Assembly (NCBI RefSeq): GCF_003337735.1
Contig: NZ_QPJY01000011.1
Location: 1 to 64,000, forward strand
Source: Thioalbus denitrificans
GTDB lineage: Bacteria; Pseudomonadota; Gammaproteobacteria; DSM-26407
Length of the DNA stretch: 64,000 nt
Direction of reading: 5' to 3'
In this document: positions 26,874 to 35,486 of the stretch, in pieces
Numbering within the stretch: the first letter of the stretch is position 1
How the letters are laid out: the number at the start of each line of letters is the position of its first letter
The notes under the pieces: model-generated
What the model saw: only the letters and a program-made list of their open reading frames with translations
Database searches by the model: none
What the model was told of the DNA's origin: nothing
Made by a program: the position numbers and the translations under genes

Positions 26874-26902
26874 TATTTAAACCCATGCCGCGGGATTTTC
26901 AA
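26874..26902 (-). promoter_or_regulatory. Possible promoter of the amidase-mutL-miaA operon
   Basis: On the minus strand TTGAAA (26902-26897) is followed after 17 bases by TAAATA (26879-26874), in an AT-rich stretch unusual for this genome and about 35 bases from the amidase ATG. The -35 is good and the -10 weak. Confidence 0.45.
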
Positions 26903-26995
26903 GTTTTCTCAGCGATTACCGGAAGATACATCACAAATTTCGAAGAATTGATGAGGTCCGGCGGCAGCCTGGCCCGCGGCGGCCTCAGGCCCCCA

Positions 26996-27157
26996 GGAGC
27001 CTGTCGGACTTGAGACTGATCTACTGCGCCGGCGGGACAGCGGTCCATATGAGGCCGATTTTTCGTTACATAGACCCACTATGCGCCTCAAAATCGGCCC
27101 CATCTGTCCTCGCTCTCCCACTCGACTCGCTACGATCGCTCAAGTCCGACAGGCTCC
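26996..27157. mobile_element. MITE-like element with 19-bp perfect terminal inverted repeats
   Basis: This 162-base non-coding element is bounded by perfect inverted copies of GGAGCCTGTCGGACTTGAG at 26996-27014 and 27139-27157. It contains a second inner inverted repeat (GGCCGATTTT ... AAAATCGGCC). It overlaps the 3' end of tsaE, whose stop codon and last five residues lie in the right repeat. There is no transposase; mobilisation in trans is inferred. Confidence 0.8.
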
Positions 27158-27610
27158 CAGGCGGGCGAGAAGCCGCTCGCCGCGGGGCGTGCCGGCCCGC
27201 AGCATAGCCCGGCGGGAGCGGTCGGCATAGGCCAGGTTGATCTCCAGGTCGGGAGCCGGGAGCGCCCCTTCGCCCCGTTCCGGCCACTCCACCAGGCACA
27301 CCGCCTCCGCCCCCAGGTAGTCGCGCAGGCCGAGATAATCGAGCTCCTCGGGGTCCTGCAGGCGATAGAGATCGAAGTGGTAGACCCGCCGCCCCTCCAC
27401 CTCGTAGGGCTCAACCAGGGTGTAGGTGGGGCTCTTCACCCGGCCGCCATGGCCGAGGCCCTGGAGGAAGCCGCGGGCCAGGGTGGTCTTGCCGGCGCCG
27501 AGGTTGCCGTGCAGGAAGATGATCGCCCCTTCCCGGCAGACCCGGGCCAGCGCCGCCCCCAGCGCCAGGGTGGCGGCCTCGTCGGGCAGGTGGCGGGTGA
27601 GCCCGGTCAC
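27140..27610 (-). CDS. tsaE: tRNA threonylcarbamoyladenosine biosynthesis ATPase TsaE
   Basis: TsaE works with TsaB, TsaC and TsaD to make t6A37 in tRNAs that decode ANN codons. The 156 residues include the P-loop FLHGNLGAGKTTLARGFL, VKSPTYTLVEPY, and VYHFDLYRLQDPEELDYLG. The GTG start overlaps the nnr stop (GTGA). The last residues (GACRT) and the stop TGA are encoded by the terminal repeat of a MITE-like element, so the natural C-terminus has probably been replaced; the catalytic core is intact. Confidence 0.95.
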   Translation of the reverse strand: MTGLTRHLPDEAATLALGAALARVCREGAIIFLHGNLGAGKTTLARGFLQGLGHGGRVKSPTYTLVEPYEVEGRRVYHFDLYRLQDPEELDYLGLRDYLGAEAVCLVEWPERGEGALPAPDLEINLAYADRSRRAMLRAGTPRGERLLARLGACRT

Positions 27611-29094
27611 GGGTTCACCCGCCGGCGCAGGTGGGGCAACAGGTCGGTGGCGAGCAGGCCGCGCTCGCCGCCGGCCGCGGCCGCGGCGTCCGCGGCCCGG
27701 GCGTGGAGACAGACCCCCAGCTCGGCGGCGACCCGGGCCGGGATTCCCTGGGCCAGCAGGGCGCCGATGATGCCGCCGAGCACGTCGCCCATGCCGCCGC
27801 TGGCCATCCCCGGATTGCCCGCGGGGCAGACGCCGGGGGTTTCCGCCGGCCCCTGCACCAGGGTGCCGGCTCCCTTCAGGACCAGTACGCCGCCGTAGCG
27901 GGCCTGCAGCGCGGCGGCGGCGGCGAAGCGGTCCGCCTGCACCGCGGCCGCCTCGCGGCCCAGCAGTCGGGCCGCCTCGCCCGGGTGGGGGGTGAGCACC
28001 CAGTCCGACCGCTCGCGGGGTGCCTCCACCAGCAGGCCGAGGGCGTCGGCATCGAGCAGCAGGGGCCGGCCGCTGTCGAGCACCGCCTCCAGCAGCGCCC
28101 ACGCCCACGCCGAGCGGCCCAGCCCCGGCCCGGCCGCCACCACCGTGGCGCGTTCGAGGAGCGGGGCGAGCGCGGCCACGCCGTCCACCCCGTGGGCCAT
28201 GATCTCGGGCCGCGCCTGGGCGACCAGCGCCGCGTGCTCCGGATGGGTGGCCAGGCTCACCAGGCCGGCGCCGGCGCGCAGCGCGGCCTCGGCGGCCATG
28301 CGCGCGGCGCCGGCCATGCCGGGCGCCCCGCCCACCACCAGCAGGTGGCCGAAATCGCCCTTGTGGGCGGTGCGGGGACGGGGCGCGAGCCAGGCGGCAT
28401 GGTCGTCGGCATCCAGAAGGCGGGCGGAGGGCCCGAGGGCCGCCGGCACCGCGGCGGGAACGCCCAGGTCGTCGTAGACCAGCCGGCCGCAGCGCCCGGG
28501 CCCGGCGCCGGTCACCAGGCCCTGCTTGAGGCCGATGAAGGTGACGGTGACCCGGGCGGCCACGGCGCGGCCGAGCACCGCGCCCGTGTCGGCATGCAGC
28601 CCCGAGGGGATATCGAGCGCCAGCACCGGCCGGCCGCTGTCGTTCAGGGCGTCGATTGCCGCCGCCCACACCCCCTCCACCGGACCGTCGAGTCCCGTGC
28701 CCAGCAGTCCGTCCACCAGCAGGTCACAGTCAACCGGGGCGCCGGCCTCGAATCCCACCGGCTCCACCCCCGCCGCCCGCAGCCGCGCCAGGGCCGCGTC
28801 CGCATCGCCCCCGGCACGGGGACCGTTGCCCACCTGCCAGGCCGTGACCTCGAGTCCCGCCTCCCGGGCCAGCCGCGCCACCACGTAACCGTCGCCACCG
28901 TTGTTGCCGCTGCCGCACAGCACCCCCAGGCGGCGGCTCTCGGGCCAGCGTGCGCGCAGGACCCGGAAGGCCGCGGCGCCGGCCCGTTCCATCAGGGTGG
29001 CGCCGGGGATGCCATGGACCTCGATGGCCAGGCGATCAAGCTCCCGGACCTGGTCGGCGCGGTAGAGGGCTGTGGGCAGGCGGGTGGTGGGCAT
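27607..29094 (-). CDS. nnr: Bifunctional NAD(P)H-hydrate epimerase/dehydratase Nnr
   Basis: Nnr repairs damaged hydrated NAD(P)H. The N-terminal YjeF epimerase domain (about 1-220) shows CGSGNNGGDGYVVARLAREA and ALDIPSGLHADTGAVLG. The C-terminal ADP-dependent dehydratase (about 230-490) shows GPGLGRSAWAW, LLDADALGLL, WVLTPHPGEAARLLG, and GNPGMASGGMGDVLGGIIGA. The 495 residues are full length. It overlaps tsaE by four bases, as in many gammaproteobacteria. A MITE-like element lies about 110 bases upstream of its start. Confidence 0.96.
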   Translation of the reverse strand: MPTTRLPTALYRADQVRELDRLAIEVHGIPGATLMERAGAAAFRVLRARWPESRRLGVLCGSGNNGGDGYVVARLAREAGLEVTAWQVGNGPRAGGDADAALARLRAAGVEPVGFEAGAPVDCDLLVDGLLGTGLDGPVEGVWAAAIDALNDSGRPVLALDIPSGLHADTGAVLGRAVAARVTVTFIGLKQGLVTGAGPGRCGRLVYDDLGVPAAVPAALGPSARLLDADDHAAWLAPRPRTAHKGDFGHLLVVGGAPGMAGAARMAAEAALRAGAGLVSLATHPEHAALVAQARPEIMAHGVDGVAALAPLLERATVVAAGPGLGRSAWAWALLEAVLDSGRPLLLDADALGLLVEAPRERSDWVLTPHPGEAARLLGREAAAVQADRFAAAAALQARYGGVLVLKGAGTLVQGPAETPGVCPAGNPGMASGGMGDVLGGIIGALLAQGIPARVAAELGVCLHARAADAAAAAGGERGLLATDLLPHLRRRVNP

Positions 29095-29202
29095 GGGGTT
29101 CGGTTTGCGTGCGCTCCGGCGCTCGGCGGTTCCTGCATTCCTGGTATGAGGGATGCCGACCCGGATCCCGGCCCGGGCCGCGAAAGGGTCAGGGTCAGTA
29201 TA

Positions 29203-29474
29203 CTAGTGTAGTGCGTCACTCTTGGAGGTACTTTCAGAGCCCCCCGAAAGTGCCAGGACAAGGCGCAGTGCGCAGGCAATGGTTGTTCCCTTGTCAAGCG
29301 CTGCAACGCCGTCATGGTGCTTTCGGGGGGCTCCCTGCGGGCGCGCCGCCGGCCGGCCATCTGCGGCGTTGCGCTTGCTTGAAAGGGGGCCTGCCCTTCC
29401 TGCGCAAGCGCGCCTTGCATCTGACCGGCCGGCGACTCGCTGAATGTGCCTCCAAGAGTGACGCACTACACTAG
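29203..29474. mobile_element. CTAG-bounded MITE-like element, two-module form
   Basis: This 272-base non-coding element has perfect 26-bp inverted ends starting CTAGTGTAGTGCGTC and ending GGAGG. Its right half is about 90% identical, in inverse orientation, to the element at 55746-55928. The left half holds a second, diverged inverted module (GACAAGGCGCAGTGCGCAGG ... CCCTTGTC). CTAG at both extremes could be a target duplication like that of IS5-type transposases. It fills most of the nnr-queG gap and adds a spurious in-frame start (29446) before queG. Confidence 0.85.
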
Positions 29475-29520
29475 CCTACGGCGCCCCACCCCACGACCCG
29501 CACCGGAGACCCCGACCACC

Positions 29521-30630
29521 GTGCCCCCGCCCGCCCCCGACCAGCTTGCCGACCTGGCCCGCGCTATCCGGCGCTGGGGTGTCGATCTCGGCTTTCAGCA
29601 GGTGGGCATCGGCGGGGTGGATCTGGACCGGCACGAGGCCCGCTTCCTGCACTGGCTGGAGCGGGGCTTTCACGGCGAGATGGAGTACATGGCCCGCCAC
29701 GGCACCCGCCGCAGCCGCCCGGCCGAGCTGGAACCCGGCACCGTGCGGGTCATCAGCGCACGCATGGACTACTGGCCGCCGGGCCGGGACGCGGTCGCCG
29801 TCCTGCGCGACCCGGCACGCGGCTATGTCTCCCGCTACGCCCTCGGGCGCGACTATCACAAGCTGCTGCGCAAGCGGCTGGCGCGGCTGGTGGAGCGGGT
29901 GAGGGAAGCGGCCGGCGGGTTCGGCGCGCGGGTGTTCGTGGACAGCGCTCCGGTCCTGGAGAAGGCCCTGGCCGAGCAGGCGGGACTGGGCTGGATCGGC
30001 AAGCACAGCAATCTCATCCACCCCCGGGCGGGCTCCTGGTTCTTCCTCGGGGAGATCTACACCGACCTGCCGCTGCCGGTGGACGACGCCCCCACGGGCA
30101 ACCACTGCGGCACCTGCGCCGCCTGTATCGACGCCTGCCCCACCCGCGCCATCGTCGCGCCCTACCAGGTGGATGCCCGGCTGTGCATCTCCTACCTCAC
30201 CATCGAGCTGCACGGGCCCATTCCGCCGGCGCTCCGCCCGCTGCTGGGCAACCGCATCTACGGCTGCGACGACTGCCAGCTGGTGTGCCCCTGGAACCGC
30301 TTCGCCCGCCTCACCGGCGAGGGCGACTTCGCCCCCCGCAACGACCTGGACGCGCCGGAGCTGACGGCGCTGCTGGGCTGGGAGGAGACGGAATTCCTGC
30401 GCCGCACCGAGGGCTCGCCCATCCGCCGCATCGGCCATGAGCGCTGGCTGCGCAACGTGGCGGTGGCCCTGGGCAACGGAGCGGCCACCCCGGCGGCGCT
30501 CGCCGCCCTGCGGGCGCGGCTCGCCCACCCCTCGGTGCTGGTGCGCGAGCATGTGCAGTGGGCGCTGGAGCGGCTCGACCGGGCCGCCGCCGCGGCGGGG
30601 CCCGCCGGGGGCGGCGGCCCGGGTCCATGA
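29521..30630 (+). CDS. queG: Epoxyqueuosine reductase QueG
   Basis: QueG is a cobalamin- and iron-sulphur-dependent enzyme that makes the last step of queuosine formation in tRNA. The 369 residues include KALAEQAGLGWIGKHSNLIH (typical core), two ferredoxin-like clusters (CGTCAACIDACPTRAI from about 196; YGCDDCQLVCPWN from about 247), and a C-terminal HEAT-like segment. The GTG at 29521 is preferred because anything upstream is MITE-derived; GGAGA lies 11 bases before it. It is divergent from nnr; in many genomes queG adjoins nnr/tsaE. Confidence 0.95.
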   Translation: MPPPAPDQLADLARAIRRWGVDLGFQQVGIGGVDLDRHEARFLHWLERGFHGEMEYMARHGTRRSRPAELEPGTVRVISARMDYWPPGRDAVAVLRDPARGYVSRYALGRDYHKLLRKRLARLVERVREAAGGFGARVFVDSAPVLEKALAEQAGLGWIGKHSNLIHPRAGSWFFLGEIYTDLPLPVDDAPTGNHCGTCAACIDACPTRAIVAPYQVDARLCISYLTIELHGPIPPALRPLLGNRIYGCDDCQLVCPWNRFARLTGEGDFAPRNDLDAPELTALLGWEETEFLRRTEGSPIRRIGHERWLRNVAVALGNGAATPAALAALRARLAHPSVLVREHVQWALERLDRAAAAAGPAGGGGPGP

Positions 30631-30681
30631 CACCGCGACCGCGCCCGGCCGGCGCAACTCCCGGACCAGGGGCGTCCGGGG

Positions 30682-31278
30682 CTACTCCGCGTCCGCGGCG
30701 GCCCCGTCGCGAAACGCCGGCGGGGGCTCGGGGGCGCGGATGAAGTGCTCGCGGTAGTAGCGCAGCTCGGCGATGGATTCGCGGATGTCGTCCAGGGCGC
30801 GGTGGGTATTGGCCTTGCTGAACCCGTCCAGCAGCCAGGGCGACCAGCGCCGCACCAGCTCCTTGAAGGTGCTCACGTCCAGGTTGCGGTAGTGGAAGTA
30901 CTGCTCCAGCTTCGGCATGTGGCGGGCCATGAAGCGGCGGTCCTGGCAGATGGAGTTCCCGCACATGGGGGACTTGCGCTGCGGCACGTGGCGCATCAGG
31001 AACTCCAGCGTCTGCTCCACCGCGTCGAGCTCGTCCAGGCGGCTGGCGCGGACCCGCTCCACCAGGCCGCTCACGGTGTGGGTGCGGGTGTTCCACTCGT
31101 CCATTCCCGCCAGCGCCGCGTCACTCTGGTGGATGGCCAGCACCGGGCCCTCGGCCACCACGTTCAGCTCCTTGTCGGTCACGATGGTGGCGATCTCGAT
31201 CACCACGTCGCGATCGGGATCGAGCCCGGTCATCTCCATGTCGACCCAGACCAGGTTCTCGGGATTGGGCTTGATCAT
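30682..31278 (-). CDS. orn: Oligoribonuclease
   Basis: Orn is an essential DEDDh 3'-5' exoribonuclease that degrades 2-5-mer RNAs, including pGpG from c-di-GMP turnover. The 198 residues contain [18 protein letters not shown] (first Asp and Glu), [15 protein letters not shown], and [20 protein letters not shown] (last Asp). The ATG at 31278 has GGAG seven bases upstream; an upstream extension is not conserved. It converges with queG. Its pGpG role fits the FimX c-di-GMP receptor nearby. Confidence 0.97.
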   Translation of the reverse strand: MIKPNPENLVWVDMEMTGLDPDRDVVIEIATIVTDKELNVVAEGPVLAIHQSDAALAGMDEWNTRTHTVSGLVERVRASRLDELDAVEQTLEFLMRHVPQRKSPMCGNSICQDRRFMARHMPKLEQYFHYRNLDVSTFKELVRRWSPWLLDGFSKANTHRALDDIRESIAELRYYREHFIRAPEPPPAFRDGAAADAE

Positions 31279-31410
31279 CCGGAAACTCCCACTGAAAGCC
31301 GTTGCGGAACATCCCCCCGACATCGGCGGGGGCGCCTGCGCCGATGGGCGCGCGACGCGGCGGCCGGGCACCGCTTGCGGGCGTCACGGCCCTGCGCCAT
31401 GATGTGAACG

Positions 31411-32658
31411 ATGAATGCATTTACGCTGCTGTTCATCCTGCTGGTGCTGCTGGAGGCCGCCATCCGGGCGTGGCTGGCGCGGCGCCAGGCCGGCTGTGTC
31501 GCCCGTCACCGCGCCGAAGTCCCGGCACCCTTCCGCGACCACATCCCGCTCCCGGCCCACCAGAAGGCGGCTGACTATACCATAGCCCGGATGCGCCTCG
31601 GGCTCATCGACCTGGCCGTGGGCAGCCTGCTGCTCGTGGCCTGGACCCTGGGCGGCGGACTGGAGCTGCTCGATCGCGGCTGGCGCGCCCTGGAGCTCGG
31701 CCCGGTCGCCACCGGCACCGGCTTCCTGCTCAGCGGGGTGCTGCTGATGGGGCTGCTGGAGCTGCCCCTGTCCGCCTGGCGCACCTTCGGCATCGAGCAG
31801 CGCTTCGGCTTCAACCGCACCACGCCGGCCCTGTTCCTGGCCGACGCCCTGAAGAGCGCCCTGCTGCTGCTCCTGCTGGGCGGACCGCTGGCCTGGCTGG
31901 TGATGGCCATCATGCACGGCGCCGGGGCGACCTGGTGGCTCTGGGTGTGGGGGGTATGGGTGGCCTTCAACCTGTTCCTGGCCTGGGCCTTCCCCACCTT
32001 CATCGCCCCGCTCTTCAACCGCTTCCGGCCGCTCGCGGACGAGGCGCTGCGCCGCCGCATCGAGGCGCTTCTGGAGCGCTGCGGCTTCGCCAGCCGGGGC
32101 ATCTTCATCATGGACGGCTCACGCCGCTCCAGCCACGGCAACGCCTACTTCACCGGGCTCGGGCGCAGCAAGCGCGTGGTCTTCTTCGACACGCTCATCG
32201 AGTGCCTGGAGCCGGCCGAGGTGGAGGCGGTGCTGGCCCATGAGCTGGGCCATTTCCGCCGCCGGCACGTCCTCAAGCGCATGGTCTTCAGCAGCCTGCT
32301 GAGCCTGGCGGGGCTGGCGCTGCTGGGCTGGCTGACGCAACAGCCCGGCTTCTACACGGGGCTCGGGCTGACGCAACCCTCTCCCCACGCCGCCCTGATG
32401 CTGTTCCTGCTGGTGGCCCCGCTGCTCGGACTGGCAATCCAGCCGCTGGCCGCCGCGGTCATGCGCCGCCACGAATTCGAGGCCGACGACTTCGCCGCCC
32501 GGGAGGCGGGCCCCGAGCCCCTGATCCGGGCCCTGGTGAAGCTCTACCGCGACAACGCCAGCACCCTGACCCCCGATCCCCTCTACTCGGCCTTCCATGA
32601 CAGCCATCCCCCCGCCCCCGTGCGCATCGCCCATTTGTCTAGTAAAATACTTGGTTAA
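31411..32658 (+). CDS. M48-family (Ste24-type) membrane metallopeptidase
   Basis: This 415-residue integral membrane zinc protease has about seven hydrophobic segments. The zinc site is HELGHFRRRH (about residues 277-286), followed by a third ligand region in RRHEFEADDFAAREAG. GSRRSSHGNAYFTGLGRSKR is characteristic of Ste24/CAAX-protease 1-like proteins. Bacterial members are thought to act in membrane protein quality control; a CAAX substrate is not expected. It starts a plus-strand run with the cytochrome c, phhB and rsgA. Confidence 0.92.
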   Translation: MNAFTLLFILLVLLEAAIRAWLARRQAGCVARHRAEVPAPFRDHIPLPAHQKAADYTIARMRLGLIDLAVGSLLLVAWTLGGGLELLDRGWRALELGPVATGTGFLLSGVLLMGLLELPLSAWRTFGIEQRFGFNRTTPALFLADALKSALLLLLLGGPLAWLVMAIMHGAGATWWLWVWGVWVAFNLFLAWAFPTFIAPLFNRFRPLADEALRRRIEALLERCGFASRGIFIMDGSRRSSHGNAYFTGLGRSKRVVFFDTLIECLEPAEVEAVLAHELGHFRRRHVLKRMVFSSLLSLAGLALLGWLTQQPGFYTGLGLTQPSPHAALMLFLLVAPLLGLAIQPLAAAVMRRHEFEADDFAAREAGPEPLIRALVKLYRDNASTLTPDPLYSAFHDSHPPAPVRIAHLSSKILG

Positions 32659-32685
32659 AGCCTGTCGACGACCCGGAGGTCTCCC

Positions 32686-32973
32686 ATGTTCCGTACCCCG
32701 ATTGCCGCTCTTGCCCTGCTGCTGGCAGCCGCTCCGGCGCTGGCGGCCGACGGCCGGGCGCTGCACGACGAGAACTGCCTGAGCTGTCACGCCTCCCTCA
32801 CCGGCGGCGACCCGAACACCCTCTACACCCGTCCGGACCACAAGGTCACCTCCCTGGACGGGCTGCGCAAGCAGGTCCACCGCTGCGAGCTGAGCCTGGG
32901 GCTGACCTGGTTCGACGACGAGGTGGACGCGGTGACCGAGTATCTCAACCGCAATTTCTACAAGTTCAACTGA
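32686..32973 (+). CDS. Small periplasmic c-type cytochrome
   Basis: The 95 residues have a cleavable signal peptide (MFRTPIAALALLLAAAPALA) and one haem site, CLSCH, at about 31-35. There is no methionine after the first residue, so the usual His/Met haem ligation is impossible; His in RPDHK or QVHRC are candidate distal ligands, and the extra Cys in HRCEL is unusual. Electron-transfer partner unknown. It lies 27 bases after the protease gene, with GGAGG upstream of the ATG. Confidence 0.88.
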   Translation: MFRTPIAALALLLAAAPALAADGRALHDENCLSCHASLTGGDPNTLYTRPDHKVTSLDGLRKQVHRCELSLGLTWFDDEVDAVTEYLNRNFYKFN

Positions 32974-33005
32974 ACCCGACCCGACCACAACCACGTGAAC
33001 CCGCC

Positions 33006-33371
33006 ATGACCGAATTGACCCGCAAACGCTGCCTGCCCTGTGAAGGGGGCGTGGATCCGCTGACTCTCGACCAGTCCCGCGAGCTCCTCGCCCAGGTGCC
33101 GGGCTGGACCCTGAGCGAGGACGGCAGGGAGCTGAGCCACACCTACAAGTTCAGGAACTACTACGAGACCATGGCCTTCGTGAACGCCATCGCCTGGATG
33201 GCCCACCGCGAGGACCACCACCCCGACCTGGAGGTGGGCTACAACCGCTGCCGGGTGCGCTACAGCACCCACGCCATCGGCGGGCTGTCGGAGAACGACT
33301 TCATCTGCGCGGCCAAGGTGGAGGCCCTGCTGGCGGATCCCGAGACCGCCTCGCTCAACTGCGCGATCTGA
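33006..33371 (+). CDS. phhB: Pterin-4a-carbinolamine dehydratase
   Basis: This enzyme dehydrates 4a-hydroxytetrahydropterin, regenerating pterin cofactor after aromatic amino acid hydroxylases. The 121 residues include HREDHHPDLEVGYNRCRVRY, with the conserved His cluster, and STHAIGGLSENDFICAAKVE. No phenylalanine hydroxylase gene is in the window, so another role (some homologues act in molybdopterin or transcriptional functions) is possible. Confidence 0.94.
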   Translation: MTELTRKRCLPCEGGVDPLTLDQSRELLAQVPGWTLSEDGRELSHTYKFRNYYETMAFVNAIAWMAHREDHHPDLEVGYNRCRVRYSTHAIGGLSENDFICAAKVEALLADPETASLNCAI

Positions 33372-33451
33372 GTGACGGGTGACGGGTGACGGGTGACGGG
33401 TGAGCCGGAGGTTGCCGTTGTCGCCTTCACCCATCACACTTCACCCGTCAC
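33372..33451. repeat. GTGACGG heptamer tract with inverted partner
   Basis: Four tandem GTGACGG heptamers (33372-33399) start right at the phhB stop. A rough reverse complement follows at about 33426-33451 (TCACCCATCAC, TTCACCCGTCACC). The pair could form a hairpin in the phhB-rsgA gap. The same heptamers occur at 37687-37735. Confidence 0.8.
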
Positions 33452-33543
33452 CGCGGCTGCAGACCGCCACACCGCATCCTGCCTCCCTGTTATCCTTCCA
33501 CCCGTCCCGGTGATCCACATTTGAGCGCAGCGAAATCCGCCCC

Positions 33544-34554
33544 ATGGCCAAACGCAGGCTGACCCGGCGCCAGTCCTGGCGTATCGAGAAAATCCAGCAG
33601 GAGCGTCAGGCGCGGGCACAGCGCCGGGAGGCCCATGTGGAGACGCTGCTGGAGGATGAGCACCTGGGCCCGGAACAGGAGGGTCGGGTGATCGCCAGCT
33701 ACGGCGCCAGCGTCGACGTGGAGGACCCCGCGGGCGGCCTGCACCGCTGCCATCTGCGCCAGCACCTGGGCACCCCGGTCTGCGGCGATCATGTCGCCTG
33801 GCAGGCGGGCAGCCGCGGCAACGGCGTGGTGGTCGCCATCCGGCCCCGCCGCAGCGCGCTGATCCGCGAAATGCCCGATGGCGGCGAACGCCCCATCGCC
33901 GCCAACCTCGACCGGCTCGGGGTGGTGATCGCCACCCGGCCGACAACGCCGATGGGGCTCATCGACCGCTACCTGGTGGCCGCCGAGCACCTCGGCATCC
34001 ACCCCTTCCTGGTGCTCAACAAGATCGACCTGCTGGAGCCCGACGCGCTGACGGAGCTCGAGGAGAGCCTCGCCGTCTATCCCCGCATCGGCTACGAGCT
34101 GATTCCCGCCAGCACCGTGACCGCCCATGGGCTGGATGCCCTGCGCGCGGCCCTGGGCGGACACACCAGCGTACTGGTGGGGCAGTCGGGGGTGGGCAAG
34201 TCGTCCCTGATCAACTGCCTCATCCCCTCGGTGGAGGCGCCTACCGCCGCGCTGTCCGAGGCCACCGGCAAGGGCATGCACACCACCACCACCGCCCGCC
34301 TCTATCACCTCCCCGGCGACGGCAGCCTCATCGACTCCCCCGGGGTCCGCGAGTTCGCGCTCGGGCATATCCCCGCCGCGGAGGTGGGGCCGGCGTTCAT
34401 CGAATTCCGGCCCTTTCTCGGCCACTGCCGCTTCCGCGACTGCGCCCACCGCGACGAACCCGGCTGCGCCCTGCGCGGCGCCGTGGACAGCGACGCCATC
34501 GATCCGCGGCGCCTGGCGAGCTATCACCGCATCGTCGCCTCCCTCGCCGGGTGA
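33544..34554 (+). CDS. rsgA: Ribosome small-subunit biogenesis GTPase RsgA
   Basis: RsgA is a circularly permuted GTPase that acts in late 30S maturation. The 336 residues have an N-terminal OB fold, then G motifs in permuted order: VLNKIDLLE (G4), VGQSGVGKSSLIN (G1), DSPGVREFAL (G3). The C-terminal zinc site is HCRFRDCAHRDEPGC. In E. coli rsgA lies between orn and psd; here the same neighbours occur with inserted genes, supporting the assignment. Confidence 0.97.
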   Translation: MAKRRLTRRQSWRIEKIQQERQARAQRREAHVETLLEDEHLGPEQEGRVIASYGASVDVEDPAGGLHRCHLRQHLGTPVCGDHVAWQAGSRGNGVVVAIRPRRSALIREMPDGGERPIAANLDRLGVVIATRPTTPMGLIDRYLVAAEHLGIHPFLVLNKIDLLEPDALTELEESLAVYPRIGYELIPASTVTAHGLDALRAALGGHTSVLVGQSGVGKSSLINCLIPSVEAPTAALSEATGKGMHTTTTARLYHLPGDGSLIDSPGVREFALGHIPAAEVGPAFIEFRPFLGHCRFRDCAHRDEPGCALRGAVDSDAIDPRRLASYHRIVASLAG

Positions 34555-34605
34555 GAGCCGGGGCAGTGCAGATTGAGGCCGCACCGGGGGCAAAACACGG
34601 GTTTC

Positions 34606-34634
34606 TTACAACGGACCCCGATTTCCGATAAAAT
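34606..34634 (+). promoter_or_regulatory. Promoter of the sulfurtransferase-psd unit
   Basis: TTACAA (34606-34611) and TAAAAT (34629-34634) are spaced by 17 bases. The expected transcription start near 34641 lies after an ATG at 34638 and before the GTG at 34665, which supports the GTG as the real start of the next gene. Confidence 0.6.
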
Positions 34635-34664
34635 TGAATGTCTTTGTGTTCCCCTGGAGTCCTG

Positions 34665-35480
34665 GTGACTGACGCCCCCCTGCCCCCGCTCATCGAGCCC
34701 GAGGCACTGGAAGCCCTGCTCGGCCGCGACGATCTGCTCATCGTCGACCTGAGCCGCAGCGATGTCCACGCCCGCGCCCACGTGCCGGGCGCCGTCCACC
34801 TGGAGTACGGACGCCTCGTGCTGGGCGCGCCCCCCGCACCGGGGCGGCTGCCCAACCCCGGGCGCCTGCGGCAGGTGCTGGGTGAAATCGGCGTCTCCCC
34901 GGAACGACCGCTGGTGGTCTACGACGACGAGGGCGGCGGCAAGGCCTGCCGCCTGCTGTGGACCCTGTCGCTGTTCGGCCTCGGCGGCAGCCTGCTGAAC
35001 GGCGGACTGCACGCCTGGGCCAACGAGGAGCACCCCCTGGAGCAGGCCCGCAACACGCCTGCGCCCACCACCATAGACACCCCGTTCGATCCGTCCCCGG
35101 CAGTGGAGGCCGATTACCTGCTGGCCCGCCTCGGCGACCCGGAGCTGGCGCTGCTCGATGCCCGCAGCGCCGAGGAATTCAGCGGCGAGCGGCGCTACGC
35201 CATGCGCGGCGGACACATCCCGGGGGCGGTGAACCTGGACTGGCAGGCCAGCCTCGACCCGGACCGCAACCTGCGGCTGCGGCCCGAGTCCGAGCTGCGC
35301 GCGTTGCTCACGGGGCGGCACATCACCCCGGAACGGGAAGTGGTCTGCTACTGCCAGACCCACCACCGCTCCTCCCACAGCTGGTACGTGCTCAAGCTGC
35401 TGGGCTACCCGCGGGTGAAGGGCTATCCCGGCTCCTGGGCCGAGTGGGGCAACCGCCTGGACACGCCGGTGGAGGAGTGA
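34665..35480 (+). CDS. Tandem-rhodanese sulfurtransferase
   Basis: Two rhodanese domains span the 271 residues. The second carries the active-site cysteine in VVCYCQTHHRSSHSWYVLKL near the C-terminus; the first (LLIVDLSRSDVHARAHVPGA) has no catalytic Cys, as usual. It transfers sulphane sulphur from thiosulfate or 3-mercaptopyruvate to an acceptor; the loop does not let me choose. The GTG start has GGAG five bases upstream and a promoter just before it. It is followed within seven bases by psd. Confidence 0.88.
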   Translation: MTDAPLPPLIEPEALEALLGRDDLLIVDLSRSDVHARAHVPGAVHLEYGRLVLGAPPAPGRLPNPGRLRQVLGEIGVSPERPLVVYDDEGGGKACRLLWTLSLFGLGGSLLNGGLHAWANEEHPLEQARNTPAPTTIDTPFDPSPAVEADYLLARLGDPELALLDARSAEEFSGERRYAMRGGHIPGAVNLDWQASLDPDRNLRLRPESELRALLTGRHITPEREVVCYCQTHHRSSHSWYVLKLLGYPRVKGYPGSWAEWGNRLDTPVEE

Positions 35481-35486
35481 AGCCTG

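Noticed and set aside
29446-29520. N-terminal extension of QueG from ATG 29446
   Set aside because: The first codons lie inside the MITE terminal repeat and the encoded residues are not QueG-like; GTG 29521 is preferred.
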